Assembly: GCF_028609805.1 (NCBI RefSeq)
Contig: NZ_CP063189.1
Span: 124,001-188,000, forward strand
DNA from: Corynebacterium massiliense DSM 45435
GTDB lineage: Bacteria > Actinomycetota > Actinomycetes > Mycobacteriales > Mycobacteriaceae
Direction of reading: 5' to 3'
Length of the DNA stretch: 64,000 nucleotides
Shown one piece after another: positions 24,512-33,042 of the stretch. The notes under the pieces were generated by a model. That model did no database searches and was not told the origin of the DNA. It saw only the letters and a program-made list of their open reading frames with translations. Every line of letters begins with the position of its first letter. The first letter of the stretch is position 1. The position numbers and the translations under genes are program-made.

Positions 24512-26077
24512 ATGGGCCGCATGTACCGCCACCACGAAGTGCACGCCCGCCACACTGACCGCCGAATCCTGGTTACCGGAGCGACCGGATACGTCGGTGG
24601 CCGGCTTGTTCCCGCCCTGCTCGATGCCGGTTTCACCGTGCGGACGATGTCGCGCAAGCTGGATCGGCTCAAACGATTCACCTGGTTCGACCAGGTAGAA
24701 GCCGTCGAGGCGGACTTCACGGACACTGCGAGTATGGAAAAGGCCCTCGACGGCGTCGACGTGGTCTACTACCTGGTGCACTCCATGGGGGATAACGCCG
24801 GCAACTTCCAAAAGGTGGAGGAAGACTGCGCGAATATCCTCGCCCAGGCCGCCCAGTCCACCGGGGTCAAACAGATCGTGTACCTGTCCGGCCTGCACCC
24901 GGAGAAGGAGCGGCTGGAGGATCTTTCCACCCACATGAGCTCCCGGGCGCGCGTGGGGCGCATTCTGCTAGACAGCGCGGTGTCCACCATCGTCCTGCGC
25001 GCGGCCACGCTCATCGGCTCGGGGTCGGCGTCATTTGAGATCATCCGGCACTTAGCGGAGCGCCTGCCCCTCATCATCGGGCCGCGCGGGCTCAACAACA
25101 AGATCGAGCCCATCGGCATCCGCGATGCGCTGTACTACCTGACTAAGTCCGCGGATCTGGATGAGCCGCTCAACCGGCCCATCGACATCGGCTGCGGCGT
25201 GGTCTACACCTACGCCGACTTGATGCGCCTTTACGCCAAGGAGCGCGGGTTGTGGCGCGTGGTGAAAGCACTTCCGTTCACGCTGCCCACCGACAAGATC
25301 GCCGGGTTGTGGATCAGCCTGTTTACGCCCGTACCGAGCTCGCTTGCGCGGCCGCTTGGGGAATCGATGGCGGAAGACGCGGTCACGGGGGACCGCGACA
25401 TCGCCGAGTACATCCCCGACCCGGAGGGCGGGCTCGCCGATTACCCGCTTAGCGTCCGGCGTGCGCTGTGGCGCGCCGAAAACGAGGAGGTGCCCACCTC
25501 CTGGGACGAGAGCTGGAAGTACGTGGACAAGGTGGAAGACGAGTCCCCGGCGGACCCGGAGTGGGCCGGGCAGACGACCTACCGCGATGACCGGACGCTG
25601 CATTCCGACACGGTGACCCCGCGCCAGCTGTGGCAGGTCATCGAGGGTATCGGCGGCGATAACGGCTACTACTCCCCGGAATGGATGTGGTGGGTGCGCG
25701 GCGTGATGGACCGCGTTGTCGGCGGCCCCGGCTTGGGTGGGCGGCGCGACCGCTACCGCCTCGTGGAGGGCGACCGCGTTGACTGGTGGCGCGTCGAGCG
25801 GCTGCGCCGGCCCCGCCTGCTCGTCTTGCGCGCGGAGATGCGCGTCTCCGGCCGCGCCTGGCTGGTTCAGGAGGCCATCCCGGATGGCGACGTGGACGAT
25901 CCCGGCGTCACCTTCCGCCAGGCCGCCCTCTTTTACCCGCAAGGGCTCCTCGGGCTCGCGTACTGGTGGGCGGTGTACCCCTTCCACGGGCTTATCTTCC
26001 CCGCAATGGCGCGCAACATCATGCGGGCGGCGAGGCGGAAGTCGCTGCACCCGCATTCGGATCGGGACCGAGATTAG
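24512..26077 (+). CDS. NAD(P)-binding SDR/NmrA-like protein with DUF2867 domain
   Basis: 521 residues. The N-terminal extended-SDR domain has RILVTGATGYVGGRLVPALLDAG (~18-40), VVYYLVHSMGDN and KQIVYLSGLHPEKERLE. The C-terminal ~150 residues (YYSPEWMWWVRGVMDRVVGGPGLGGRRDRYRLVEGD, YPQGLLGLAYWWAVYPFHGLIF) match the DUF2867 lipid-binding-like domain that follows SDR domains in many actinobacteria. The function of this fusion is not known to me; an NADPH-dependent oxidoreductase is inferred. The catalytic YxxxK is not obvious. ATG three codons downstream is an alternative start. Confidence 0.8.
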   Translation: MGRMYRHHEVHARHTDRRILVTGATGYVGGRLVPALLDAGFTVRTMSRKLDRLKRFTWFDQVEAVEADFTDTASMEKALDGVDVVYYLVHSMGDNAGNFQKVEEDCANILAQAAQSTGVKQIVYLSGLHPEKERLEDLSTHMSSRARVGRILLDSAVSTIVLRAATLIGSGSASFEIIRHLAERLPLIIGPRGLNNKIEPIGIRDALYYLTKSADLDEPLNRPIDIGCGVVYTYADLMRLYAKERGLWRVVKALPFTLPTDKIAGLWISLFTPVPSSLARPLGESMAEDAVTGDRDIAEYIPDPEGGLADYPLSVRRALWRAENEEVPTSWDESWKYVDKVEDESPADPEWAGQTTYRDDRTLHSDTVTPRQLWQVIEGIGGDNGYYSPEWMWWVRGVMDRVVGGPGLGGRRDRYRLVEGDRVDWWRVERLRRPRLLVLRAEMRVSGRAWLVQEAIPDGDVDDPGVTFRQAALFYPQGLLGLAYWWAVYPFHGLIFPAMARNIMRAARRKSLHPHSDRDRD

Positions 26078-26115
26078 CTTTCGCAATCGTCCCTAGATGG
26101 GTCTCTAGACTGCTG

Positions 26116-26132
26116 TTTTTTTGGGGGGGGGG
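26116..26132 (+). repeat. T7-G10 homopolymer tract
   Basis: Seven T followed by ten G in the intergenic region after the SDR gene, about 48 bp before the next start codon. Such tracts are prone to slippage and to sequencing miscounts. Position fits a promoter spacer, but no clear hexamers flank it. Confidence 0.7.
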
Positions 26133-26179
26133 ATAACCTCAAGCCGTCCGATCCTCGCTCAACGGAAGGTGATTCGATT

Positions 26180-26793
26180 TTGATACGTAAGGCTTTGAGA
26201 AACGTTTCAGTGGTGATAACAACGATAGTCGCAGTTCCGACTGCGACTGCGGCGCAGGGAGCGGAATCTGAATCCACAATTCAGGGCGGTAAGCCCCAGC
26301 ACGTGGACCCTAGCCGCTACGACTATGTTCCTGAAGGACCTGCTCTTGAGCGAGCTAGCGGGGACCAGGGATAGGCGGTTTCAACGTAAATATCGGTGGA
26401 CAAACTATTGGTGTACCATCTGGGGTGCTTCACCACGACGTGGAAGGTAAAGGGTTGCATATCGACTCCGAGTCTGCTTGGTGTGAAACGCCGGTGAACA
26501 TTTGCAACTATCGCATTGATTTCCAGAATCGAGATAAAGATCAAATTTACTCCACTCAGTCGACAGGCACGCAGTGGAATTGTCGTTTTGGCGAGATCGA
26601 TAATGCGATCAACCACGGTTTTGATGTTCATCGCGGGGTTGAATGTGCGCGATTGTTCGTCAATGAGGAATTTAGGGGGAACAGTGTCACTCCGTACATT
26701 AATGGGCCTCGCTACCTTTCTGTCAGCTATATGCTTAATTGTATCTTTCGCAGCGTCATTCAACTCAGTACATGTAGCGGCCGGTTATCTTGA
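26180..26793 (+). pseudogene. Secreted protein of unknown family, frameshifted
   Basis: TTG start with GGAAGGTG upstream. A signal peptide (MIRKALRNVSVVITTIVAVPTATAAQGAES) leads into a mature part that stops at 64 residues (…SGDQG stop). One base back, the -1 frame continues as IGGFNVNIGGQTIGVP and on for about 140 residues (SAWCETPVNICNYRID, DHRGVECARLF-like Cys-bearing segments). Adding one G to the GGG run at 26368-26370 would give a single ~205-residue secreted protein with several Cys. I do not recognise the family. Base composition is clearly more AT-rich than the neighbours. A sequencing error is possible. Its last ~110 bp overlap the next gene. Confidence 0.6.
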
Positions 26794-26920
26794 CGCTCCT
26801 GATGTACTTCCTGCTGATGCGTTGGATCGGATCCAAGACGCCCGGCGGTATTTATTTCTGACGGGCGTCTCCGGTTGTATTCTCGCAGCGGCATCGCTGG
26901 TGTTGTCTATCCGGAAGTGA
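26684..26920 (+). CDS. Small two-helix membrane protein, unknown
   Basis: 78 residues from a GTG with AGGGGG just upstream, or 72 from the ATG at 26702. Two hydrophobic helices (LMGLATFLSAICLIVSFAAS and FLTGVSGCILAAASLVLSI) flank a loop of about 35 residues with an acidic middle. No family recognised. It lies between two genes for secreted proteins in an AT-richer stretch and overlaps the upstream reading frame by up to 110 bp, so a role with those products (anchor, immunity) is only a guess. Confidence 0.5.
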   Translation: MSLRTLMGLATFLSAICLIVSFAASFNSVHVAAGYLDAPDVLPADALDRIQDARRYLFLTGVSGCILAAASLVLSIRK

Positions 26921-26951
26921 TGTGGCAATTGTGGTTGACTGTCTATAGCAT

Positions 26952-27664
26952 ATGGCGGTGCGAGTACGCTTCCATATCACGTGCGCTCTGATCGTTGCGC
27001 TATTTGTCGGTTGTTTTAGTACTTCCCTATCCTTCGCAAGCGGTGCAACTGCAAGTTATGTGGCGAGGTTAATGGTGGATGAGAATTCTGGAGGAGACGG
27101 GACAGGTTTAACGTTTACGTGTTCCGCGGTGGGAATCGGCGACAGATTGTGGGTTACGGCTAGCCATTGTGTAGAGGGGATATCTTCCGATGGTATACAA
27201 TTGGAATCCTCTAACGGGGCAATTTCGCGGGTCGATAAAGTCTTTTTGCCCGATTCTGATGCGGACCTGGCGGTGCTCCGATCCTACCGTGAGATTTCGG
27301 AAAAGCACCTGGATCTCCCCGATGGAGCGGTTCGTCATGGAGATAGATTGAAAGTAACGGGTTTTGGAAGCGGTGCAACTCGGTCTGAGACTGTTCCCTT
27401 GCGTGTCGAATCCGCTGGCGCGGAGCGACTTATTCAAGGAAAGCGGTTGCAACACTTAATCGTAGGAAAACTGTTGGGTATTCGCGTATTTGCCCGGGTT
27501 ATTCTGGTGCCCCGGCTCATGCAGGTGGAGAACTGGTAGCAATTCACGTAGCTGGAGATTATAACCCCGAGTGCGGTAAACGAGACGCTATATCCACTTG
27601 GTCTACAGAGGTTTACCCATACCTCAGTTGGATAAGTGAGCTTAGGAGCACTTCTAAGATGTAA
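26952..27664 (+). pseudogene. Secreted trypsin-like serine protease, frameshifted
   Basis: The first frame has a signal peptide (about 1-30), FTCSAVGIGDRLWVTASHCVEG with the catalytic His and DSDADLAVLRS with the catalytic Asp. It then runs out of homology to a stop at 27539. The frame one base back carries VGYSRICPGYSGAPAHAGGELVAIHVAG with the catalytic Ser (GYSGAP, replacing GDSGGP) and ends at 27664. Restoring one A in the AAAA run at 27467-27470 joins VGK to TVGYSR and gives a complete S1-type protease of about 237 residues. Either a recent pseudogene or a homopolymer sequencing error. Confidence 0.75.
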
Positions 27665-27666
27665 AC

Positions 27667-28605
27667 ATGCTTAGCATGGAAGGTGTGAATTGTACTCTTA
27701 AGAAGGACGCGAGGTATGCCCCCAGCCCCTCCGGGGATCTGCACTTTGGAAACCTGCGCACCGCGCTGCTCGCGTGGCTGTTCGCCCGCGCGGAGGGGCG
27801 CGAGTTTTATGTGCGCGTCGAAGACATCGACACGCAACGCTCCAGCATGGACTCGGCCCACCGTCAGCTGGAAGACCTGGAGACCTTAGGTCTCGACTGG
27901 GACGGCGAGGTGCTCTACCAGTCGCAGCGGTCTGCGGCGTACCAGGCGGCCATCGACAAGCTGCCCGTCTACGAGTGCTACTGCTCGCGCAAGGACATCC
28001 GCGAAGCCTCCCGCGCCCCGCACGCCATTCCGGGGCAGTACCCGGGCACCTGCCGGGACCTGAATCCGGACGAGCGCGCGGCGCGGCGGGCGGAGTTGGC
28101 CGAAAAGGGCCGGGTGCCGGCGCTGCGGCTGCGGGCGGAGACCGACCACTTCACCGTCTACGACCGGCTGCACGGCGAGTACACCGGCGAGGTGGATGAC
28201 TTCATCGTGCGCCGCGGCGGCAACGCCGATCAGGGGCAGGACTGGGCGTACAACCTGGCTGTGGTGGTCGACGATGACTTCCAGGGGGTCGGACAGATTG
28301 TCCGCGGCGACGATTTGTTGTCGTCCGCACCCCGGCAGGCCTACCTGGCGCATTTGTTGGGATGTGCGGAGCCGGAATTTATCCACGTGCCGCTGGTGTT
28401 GAACGAGGCGGGTGAGCGGTTGTCCAAGCGCGACGGCGCGGTGACGCTGCGCGAGCTTATCGGGGGCGGCGCGCGCGTTTCTGACATCGTGGGGGAGATG
28501 GCCGCCTCGCTGGGGTATTCGGGGTGCGCGTCCACCCAGGAGCTGTTGGAGAAGTTCGATCCCAGTTCGGTGACCACCGAGCCCTACGTGTGGGCGCGCT
28601 CGTAA
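27667..28605 (+). CDS. gluQ: Glutamyl-queuosine tRNA(Asp) synthetase
   Basis: 312 residues, the short GluRS paralogue lacking the anticodon-binding domain. [19 protein letters not shown] holds the HIGH-like motif (HFGN), CYCSRKDI...YPGTC provides the zinc ligands C-x-C...Y...C, and [13 protein letters not shown] replaces KMSKS. It attaches glutamate to the queuosine base in the tRNA-Asp anticodon, so it requires Q-modified tRNA and supports function of the tgt gene 4 kb upstream. ATG start preceded by TAAGAT at 6 nt (leaderless), the box overlapping the end of the protease pseudogene. Confidence 0.93.
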   Translation: MLSMEGVNCTLKKDARYAPSPSGDLHFGNLRTALLAWLFARAEGREFYVRVEDIDTQRSSMDSAHRQLEDLETLGLDWDGEVLYQSQRSAAYQAAIDKLPVYECYCSRKDIREASRAPHAIPGQYPGTCRDLNPDERAARRAELAEKGRVPALRLRAETDHFTVYDRLHGEYTGEVDDFIVRRGGNADQGQDWAYNLAVVVDDDFQGVGQIVRGDDLLSSAPRQAYLAHLLGCAEPEFIHVPLVLNEAGERLSKRDGAVTLRELIGGGARVSDIVGEMAASLGYSGCASTQELLEKFDPSSVTTEPYVWARS

Positions 28606-28627
28606 CAGCTAGAGGGAGAAAATACAC

Positions 28628-30196
28628 ATGGGAATGCTGTTTGTCCTTGTCGGTCTCCTCATCGGGACCGTCATCATCGTCGCCATCGGCGACCGGGTGG
28701 GGCTGCCCTGGCCGGCGCTTCTGGTGATCCCGGCGACCGCCGCGGTCTTTATCCCCGGCATCCCGGCGGTGGAGATCCCGGCCGACCTCATCCTGCCGAT
28801 CTTCCTGCCGCCCCTTCTGTGGGCGCTGGCGCGGCGCACGAGCTGGGGAGTTATCCGGGAGCAGTGGCGGACCATCGTCAGTCTCTCGGTGCTGTTGGTG
28901 GTGGCCACGGCGTTTGCGGTGGGCACGGCCGCCTACTTCTTGCTGGCCGGCTTCGGCATCGCCGCCGCCATCGTCCTGGGCGCGGCCATCGCGCCGCCCG
29001 ATCCGGTCGCGGTCGACGCGGTGGCGGAGCCCGCCGGAATCCCGCGGCGCATCATCACGGTGCTGCAGACCGAGGGCCTGTTTAACGATGCCGCCTCCAT
29101 CGTCCTGTTCCACCTGGCGCTCTACACACTGACCCACGGCGACGATGTGACTATCGCGCAGGGCATCGGCAACTTCTTCTACTCGTCCATCATCGCGGGC
29201 CTCCTCGGCTTGGCCATCGGGCGGCTCGCCGCCTGGTTTATTAACCACGTCCACGACGTCACCGCGCGCAACGCGCTGACGTGGGTCGTTCCGTTCGCCG
29301 CCTATATCATCGCCGAGGAAATCGGCGCCTCGGGCGTTATCGTCGTCGTCATCGCCGCGGTGGAACTCAACTCCCGCGCGGTGGTGGAGGCCGAGGATCG
29401 CCTCTCCGGTCGCTCGTTCTGGGAGACCGTGGAGATGCTGTTTACCGGCGTCGCCTTCGGGCTCATCGGGCTGTCTGCGAACAACGCGCTCGCGGTGGTG
29501 GGCACGGACTTCTGGCACTCGGTGCTGGTGGGCATCGTGCTCTCTCTCGTCGCGTTCGTCGTCCGCTTTGTGTGGATGAGCGTGTTCATGTGGGTGAACC
29601 TGCGCCGCGGGCATCTCACCGGCGCGCCGCTGCGCTGGCAGGAAGTGCTGCTGATGACGTGGTCCGGCATGCGCGGCCTGGTCACCCTGGCGCTGGTGCT
29701 CTCCATCCCCAACGGCGTGGTGGGCAACTACCACGAGCTGCCGGTTATCGCGCTGACCGTACTGTTTATGACCATGCTCCTGCCGGGGCTGGCGCTGCCG
29801 TGGCTGATGTCGGTGCTGGACGTGTCCAGCCAGGCGAAGGGCGCGCAGGACAAGATGCGCAAGGAGGTCACCGACAAGGCCCGGCACGCTGCCATGCAAG
29901 CGGTGCGCGACCAAGCCAAGGAGCTGCCGCCGGAGACGGTCGCCGCCATGCAGGAATGGTTCGACGACCGCCTGGGCACCGACGCCGAGGACCACGAAAA
30001 TGCCGCCGAGCGCCAGGAGCGCATGGCAGAGATGCGCAAGCGCATCGGGCTGACGCGCCGCCAGGCCGTCCAGGCCGCCCAGGAAGAACTGCTCTACCTG
30101 CGCCGCCAGCGCCGCTACAACCCGGCCATTGTGGACGAGGTACTCGAAGAGTTCGACCGGCTCGCGGTCGTCGGTGACATTAACTGGCGGAAGTAG
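28628..30196 (+). CDS. Na+/H+ antiporter, CPA1 (NhaP-like) family
   Basis: 522 residues. About 12-13 membrane helices (to ~400) are followed by a ~120-residue charged cytosolic tail with coiled-coil character (KAKELPPETVAAMQEWFDDRL, RRQAVQAAQEELLYLRRQRR). CPA1 marks are LPPLLWALARRTSWG, GAAIAPPDPVAVDAVAEPAGIPRRIITVLQTEGLFNDAASIVLF with the ion-binding ND pair, and MTWSGMRGLVTLALVLSIP. Exports Na+ or K+ for H+. It overlaps the convergent unknown gene by 17 bp. Confidence 0.9.
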   Translation: MGMLFVLVGLLIGTVIIVAIGDRVGLPWPALLVIPATAAVFIPGIPAVEIPADLILPIFLPPLLWALARRTSWGVIREQWRTIVSLSVLLVVATAFAVGTAAYFLLAGFGIAAAIVLGAAIAPPDPVAVDAVAEPAGIPRRIITVLQTEGLFNDAASIVLFHLALYTLTHGDDVTIAQGIGNFFYSSIIAGLLGLAIGRLAAWFINHVHDVTARNALTWVVPFAAYIIAEEIGASGVIVVVIAAVELNSRAVVEAEDRLSGRSFWETVEMLFTGVAFGLIGLSANNALAVVGTDFWHSVLVGIVLSLVAFVVRFVWMSVFMWVNLRRGHLTGAPLRWQEVLLMTWSGMRGLVTLALVLSIPNGVVGNYHELPVIALTVLFMTMLLPGLALPWLMSVLDVSSQAKGAQDKMRKEVTDKARHAAMQAVRDQAKELPPETVAAMQEWFDDRLGTDAEDHENAAERQERMAEMRKRIGLTRRQAVQAAQEELLYLRRQRRYNPAIVDEVLEEFDRLAVVGDINWRK

Positions 30197-30821
30197 GCTT
30201 GCTCAGCCCCGCGGCCCACTCCTGGACCGCCACCGTCGCTTGCGGGAACGGCAGGGAAAGCGTCTGGGCCTGGGCGAACATGACGATGTCCGCGAGCAAG
30301 TGCCGGGAGATAAAATCCCGCCACCGCCGGTTGTTCTCCCCGGCAACGCGGTAGGGAAATTCCAAAAGGTCCTGGCTGGTCACGCCCAGCCGGGTGAGAA
30401 ACTCCGCCCGCTTGGCCCGGCTGCCCTCGCTGCGGACCTTGGTCTCCACGGCATCGACAATCTTGTCTTTCAGCCGCACCGCGAGATCCAGTGAGGTGGT
30501 TTCCGCGACTGCCAGGGAAATCGCCTCGGCGAGGTGATCATCGCGGTACATCTGCGAGTAGCTCAGCCCCTGCGCGCGCCGGGCGCGGAAGTACTGGCTG
30601 GCCTTGTCAAAGCGGGTGATGAAGTCGTCCGACTCGAACAGCGGGGCCGGCAGCCACGGGAAGCGATCTACGCCGGCGAGCTGTTCCGCCAGGTCGGGGC
30701 CGGCGGGAAGCTCGCCTTCCCAGCACCCGCCTTGGCGGTGGGTGGAGCCGATAATCCAGCGGCCGCGGCTATCCAGCGCGCCGTTGTCGCGCAGCTTCTG
30801 GGTGATAGACGGGCCGTTCAT
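30180..30821 (-). CDS. Conserved-looking soluble protein of unknown function
   Basis: 213 residues, no signal peptide or membrane helix. The N-terminus (ALDSRGRWIIGSTHRQGGCWEGELPAGP) is compact and Gly/Trp-rich; the remainder is predicted helical with many charged residues (AEAISLAVAETTSLDLAVRLKDKIVDAVETKVRSEGSRAKRAEF). Codon usage is like the neighbours and the frame is clean, so it is likely a real gene. I do not recognise the family. It overlaps the antiporter gene end by 17 bp and is divergent from the CDF exporter gene. Confidence 0.7.
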   Translation of the reverse strand: MNGPSITQKLRDNGALDSRGRWIIGSTHRQGGCWEGELPAGPDLAEQLAGVDRFPWLPAPLFESDDFITRFDKASQYFRARRAQGLSYSQMYRDDHLAEAISLAVAETTSLDLAVRLKDKIVDAVETKVRSEGSRAKRAEFLTRLGVTSQDLLEFPYRVAGENNRRWRDFISRHLLADIVMFAQAQTLSLPFPQATVAVQEWAAGLSKPTSAS

Positions 30822-30894
30822 TCCTTACATCATAGGCAGTCGCCGCGCCGCATAAAAGCGAGGCGGCCAGGTGGCTGCGGTTACTATGACGGGC

Positions 30895-31842
30895 ATGTCA
30901 GTCGGCCACTCTCACTCGCACTCGCACGCTTCGGATCCGGCGGGCGGCAGCGCCCCGGGGGACTTTCGCCGCCGCTTGCTGCTGGTCTTCCTGCTGACGC
31001 TGTGCATCGTCATCGCGCAGGCCGCCGGCGCGTGGTGGACCGGGTCGCTGGCGCTTTTGACCGACACGGCGCACGCGCTTGTCGATGCCTCCGGCCTCCT
31101 CCTCGCCCTCATCGCCGGGAGCCTGATGCTCAAGCCGGCGACGACGAATCGCACGTGGGGTTACCGCCGCATCGAGGTCATCGCTGCACTGGTGCAGGCG
31201 GCAGTGCTCGCCGTGGTGGGTATCTACACCGCCGTCGAAGGTGTGCGCCGCCTGTTCTTGCCGCCCGAGGTTCCCGGCACGGAGCTGCTGGTTTTCGGTG
31301 TCATTGGCCTGGTGGCCAACGTCTTGGGCATCGTGATCCTGGCGTCCTCGCGCGACGGGAATTTCAACATGCGCGCGGCCTTCTTGGAGGTCCTCAACGA
31401 CGCGCTCGGCTCTTTCGGGGTGATCGTCGCGGCGGTCATTATCGAGTTCACCGGCTTTTACCGCGCCGATGCGTTGGCGGGCTTGTTCATCGCCGCGCTG
31501 ATTCTGCCGCGGGCGGTCAAGCTCCTGCGGGAGACCACCGCCGTGCTGATGGAATACGCGCCCGAAGGGTTGGACCTGGCGGAGGTGCGCCAGCACCTCA
31601 TTGAGGTTGACCACGTCAAAGACGTCCACGACTTGCACGCTTCTACCGTGGCCACGGGGCTACCGGTGCTCTCGGCGCACATCGTGGTGGAGGAAAGCTG
31701 CTTTTACGACGGCCACGCCTTGGACATCCTGCAGGGCGTGCGCCAGTGCGTGGCCGACCACTTCGAGGTCTCCGTGCAGCACTCCACGTTCCAGCTTGAG
31801 ACCGAAGAGGTGCGCCACTTCGCGCCGGAGAAGCACGCCTAG
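30895..31842 (+). CDS. Cation diffusion facilitator metal exporter
   Basis: 315 residues. The His-rich N-terminus (MSVGHSHSHSHA) precedes six membrane helices. The zinc-site residues are in helix 2 (LLTDTAHALVDASG, HxxxD) and helix 5 (FLEVLNDALGSFGV, NxxxD instead of HxxxD). The C-terminal cytoplasmic domain has VHDLHASTVATGLPVLSAHIVV. The Asn in place of His in helix 5 may shift metal preference away from Zn. ATG start with TACTAT 7 nt upstream (leaderless). Probably proton-driven export of Zn2+/Co2+/Cd2+-type ions. Confidence 0.9.
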   Translation: MSVGHSHSHSHASDPAGGSAPGDFRRRLLLVFLLTLCIVIAQAAGAWWTGSLALLTDTAHALVDASGLLLALIAGSLMLKPATTNRTWGYRRIEVIAALVQAAVLAVVGIYTAVEGVRRLFLPPEVPGTELLVFGVIGLVANVLGIVILASSRDGNFNMRAAFLEVLNDALGSFGVIVAAVIIEFTGFYRADALAGLFIAALILPRAVKLLRETTAVLMEYAPEGLDLAEVRQHLIEVDHVKDVHDLHASTVATGLPVLSAHIVVEESCFYDGHALDILQGVRQCVADHFEVSVQHSTFQLETEEVRHFAPEKHA

Positions 31843-31912
31843 CTTCCCCGTCCCGCCTCATTGCCTACCCGCCTCGCTGCCTGCCTGCCCGCCCGCCCAT
31901 CTACCTCGGTGT

Positions 31913-31979
31913 GCAACTGCTTGACCCACTGAGAGCGGGTTTGTCGCCCGAAATTCGTTTCAGTGGGTCATCTAGTTGC
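31913..31979. repeat. Large intergenic inverted repeat
   Basis: Arms GCAACT + TGACCCACTGA pair with TCAGTGGGTCA + AGTTGC, each interrupted by 3 nt, around a loop that contains a small CGGG/CCCG stem. No T run follows, so it does not look like a simple terminator. A pyrimidine-rich tract (31843-31910) separates it from the CDF gene. The gap between that gene and the next element otherwise holds only the second inverted repeat. Confidence 0.7.
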
Positions 31980-32037
31980 ATGTACGGGCTCACCCGCGGG
32001 CGCGTTCCCGGCCGCGGCGGTGTGGATCCAGTCTCTT

Positions 32038-32095
32038 GTGCAAATTCGGTGCAGACTAGGGCCGGATTTGGTGCCCAAAGTTTCGCCCAGTCTGC
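32038..32095. repeat. Second inverted repeat, right arm split by the IS1249-type element
   Basis: The left arm 32038-32062 begins GTGCAAATTCGGTGCAGACT. The right arm begins at 32085 (GCCCAGTCTGC) and is completed beyond the element at 34799-34811 (ACCGAACTTGCAC). Rejoined, the arms pair over about 23 bp with one mismatch and one bulge, and a loop of about 22 nt. The insertion therefore landed inside a pre-existing palindrome. Confidence 0.75.
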
Positions 32096-33042
32096 GGGTT
32101 AAGGGTCAAAAAGTGTGTCCGGAATCGCGGATTTTCACGGATTGACCTGTAGGTTTCCGGAAAGTATATGCTCCGGAAGCATATATCTAGCCCCCGACGG
32201 GAAATCCTCGGTGTGGCAGCCGTGATGTGCTATGCGCGGCGTGGTGTGGTGTCGCAATGTCGAAGAACCAACCACGCTGCCACTGCGGCGGTGAAATGAA
32301 ACGCAACGGCACCACCAGCAAAGGCACCACCAGATGGCGCTGCAAACAATGCGGCGCCTCCAGCGTCAAACGTCGAAACGACATCACCAACGCGGCAGTG
32401 TTCACCCAGTTCATCGAGCATTGCACCACCGCAATATCACTCGACGACCTAGCCAAACGAAACGGTGTTAGCCGCGCCACCATGAAGCGGCGCTTCAAGT
32501 GGTGCTGGCTCGTTGATGTGCCTGACCCCACCGCCGGCCACCACAAGCGGATCTACGACCAGGTATTTCTCGATGGCACCTACACCGCCGGTGGCTGCCT
32601 GATCGTCGCGGCGACCATCGACCACGTGATCGCCTGGCACTGGTGCAAACACGAAACCACCCGCGACTACCAACTGCTGCTTGAACGCATCGAAGCCCCA
32701 CTCATCGCCGTCATCGACGGCGGCCAAGGCGCATACAGCGCAATCAAAAAGTGCTGGCCGACTACGAAAATTCAACGCTGCCTCGTCCACGCCCAACGCG
32801 TGGTCCGCCGCTACACCACCACCAACCCACGCACCGATGCCGGGCGCACCATCTACCGACTTGCGCTGAAACTGACCCGGATCACCACACTGGATGAAGC
32901 CGCCGCGTGGGGTGTGCAACTGCACGAGTTTTCAACGATCTACCGGGAATGGATGAACGAGAAAACCATGATCAAAGACCCCAAAACAGGTGCATGGACC
33001 CGCGTGTGGACCCACCACAATGAAGTGCCCCGAGTTTTGTTC

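Noticed and set aside
26516-26920. A 134-residue version of the small membrane protein
   Set aside because: Its first ~56 residues read the wrong frame of the preceding secreted-protein gene; the ribosome site AGGGGG and hydrophobic start support GTG 26684.
31843-31912. A short coding frame in the pyrimidine-rich stretch after the CDF gene
   Set aside because: Simple CCCGCC/CTGCC repeats, no ribosome site, no credible start; treated as non-coding.
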